From positions 2,666,001-2,730,000 of the forward strand of contig CAIIXF020000005.1 of assembly GCA_903813345.2 (NCBI GenBank): a stretch of DNA of 64,000 bases. Reading direction: 5' to 3'. Source of the stretch: Owenia fusiformis (Eukaryota > Annelida > Polychaeta > Sabellida > Oweniidae). This document shows, one piece after another, positions 63,145 through 64,000 of this stretch. Positions within the stretch are counted from its first letter, which is position 1, and each line of letters starts with the position of its first letter. The position numbers were made by a program, and so were the translations under genes. The notes beneath the pieces are model-generated. The model searched no databases. It saw only the letters and a list, made by a program, of their open reading frames with translations, and had not been told where the DNA came from.

Positions 63145-64000
63145 GTACATGTATGTACATATACTATTTGTATTGTTCACATATTATATTTTAATGACAA
63201 AGTATGAGTAAACATAGATTCCATTGCTTCAAATAATAAATCAATCAAAATAACTAGGTCTATTTTTGTGAAACGTTATGTCATATTGCTAGTCGGGTTT
63301 CTAGTTAAGCCTTTAATGATTGGTGACACTTATTTTGGTGAACTCCAGATATGGTGAGTCCAGATATTTTCCATTTTAACAACGCTGTATGACCATTTTA
63401 TATTCCTTAGAATCCACAATTGATTCTCTCTCTTGCAGGATAGAGACAGACATGTCAATTCTCTTTACATTTGTCCAACCGGGCGTCTTTATAAAAGGTA
63501 TGTTATAGGCACTTATACTGTAAGGTTATCGCATAGACTTTTAATGTACTTGCAATAACACAGGTAATACGTTTCTTTTTGGAACTTATGTCAATGTGAT
63601 TCTGTGAATACATCAAATTTATAAAGAAAGGCTCTTAATAGTTCTGTTGATCGGTTTTAAGCACTCGAATATCACACTTATTCTTGGAGGATCACAGGCT
63701 CAAATAAAAGCATTATATCAAAGAAGTACAAACGTTAAGGAAGTTCAATGAACTATCAAGTTGTCTATGTCAAAGCAAGAGGTAAGTCTGTCCTATATAT
63801 TATAATTTTCGGAGCTTCTGATGGTTGTGTACTTTGTCAACCATTCCACCATACACGATGTGGGCAATAAGCCATATGATGTTGTACATGATAGAGAGCG
63901 ACGTGTGTCTACCCAAATAATTGATTAAAACGCTCACATGTCATAAATACGTGCACGAGTAGCGTGCAACATGTCGACAAGTGATTTTAAAAAGACAAAG
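63145..64000. other. Window end, nothing confidently recognised
   Basis: AT-rich. A 59-nt segment (63439..63497) has a good acceptor and donor but no supporting neighbours. Confidence 0.4.

Noticed and set aside
63439-63497. Candidate 59-nt exon with a TTGCAG acceptor and AAAAG/GTATGT donor
   Set aside because: The splice signals are good, but there are no neighbouring exons, no family match and the peptide is too short to judge.

Overview
The window is AT-rich eukaryotic DNA, most likely from a marine invertebrate. The evidence is split genes with GT-AG introns, several LINE families, a DIRS-type retroelement fossil, many MITEs and foldback repeats, and satellites typical of mollusc, brachiopod or cnidarian genomes. 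A lophotrochozoan is my guess; no species can be named. No rRNA, tRNA or CRISPR array was recognised.

The main host gene lies on the minus strand from about 41.16 kb down to 1.82 kb. It encodes a kyphoscoliosis-peptidase (KY)/hillarin-like protein. Its 3' end is clear: a 523-residue last exon with KY-type beta domains (1819..3390), preceded by exons coding a transglutaminase-like core (4338..4512, 5056..5196, 6556..6644). The core keeps its His and Asp, but the segment that should carry the catalytic Cys does not. Upstream are short polar exons (6930..7097, 7758..7919, 9704..9814) and then an array of 14 copies of one exon of about 156 nt (9117..30956). Twelve copies have open frames and splice signals, and every complete copy is phase 0 at both ends, so any subset could be spliced in. 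One copy is split by a LINE and one is truncated. Still further upstream are a paralogue of the 102/111-nt exon, a paralogue of the 162-nt exon, and a start exon opening with MGNICCCC, a motif for N-myristoylation plus palmitoylation. Together they suggest a lipid-anchored cytoskeletal KY pseudoenzyme with a variable-length disordered stalk.

The introns are full of mobile DNA. They hold a mariner-type MITE (5.5-6.4 kb), a 55-bp minisatellite (7.1-7.6 kb), a 470-bp hairpin element (8.6-9.1 kb), a LINE inside a cassette (13.0-14.6 kb) and a 5.8-kb inverted-repeat insertion carrying nested elements and a 145-bp satellite (20.1-25.9 kb). They also hold a DIRS-like fossil between 52-bp direct repeats (27.9-30.35 kb), a TIR transposon with a second TIR element inside it (32.3-34.2 kb), a Rex/CR1-like LINE (34.9-36.8 kb) and clusters of palindromes (34.6-38.2 kb).

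From 41.2 to 64 kb no host gene is confidently seen. This part holds a 1.23-kb element with perfect 44-bp TIRs ending CACGGTG and a 5-bp TSD (42.07-43.30 kb), a THAP-domain fragment (44.65 kb), interleaved inverted repeats (44.85-45.38 kb) and a TTAA-flanked MITE (47.8-48.3 kb). It also holds a LINE with an intact endonuclease/reverse-transcriptase frame of about 1,227 codons (50.66-54.35 kb), a large foldback (54.8-55.4 kb), and a probable 5-kb element with TIRs of about 550 bp (56.87-61.86 kb). That last element carries a decayed member of an uncharacterised multi-copy protein family with HEEADTR-like and HxFTGCD motifs. A further TIR element sits inside an older repeat near 62-63 kb.
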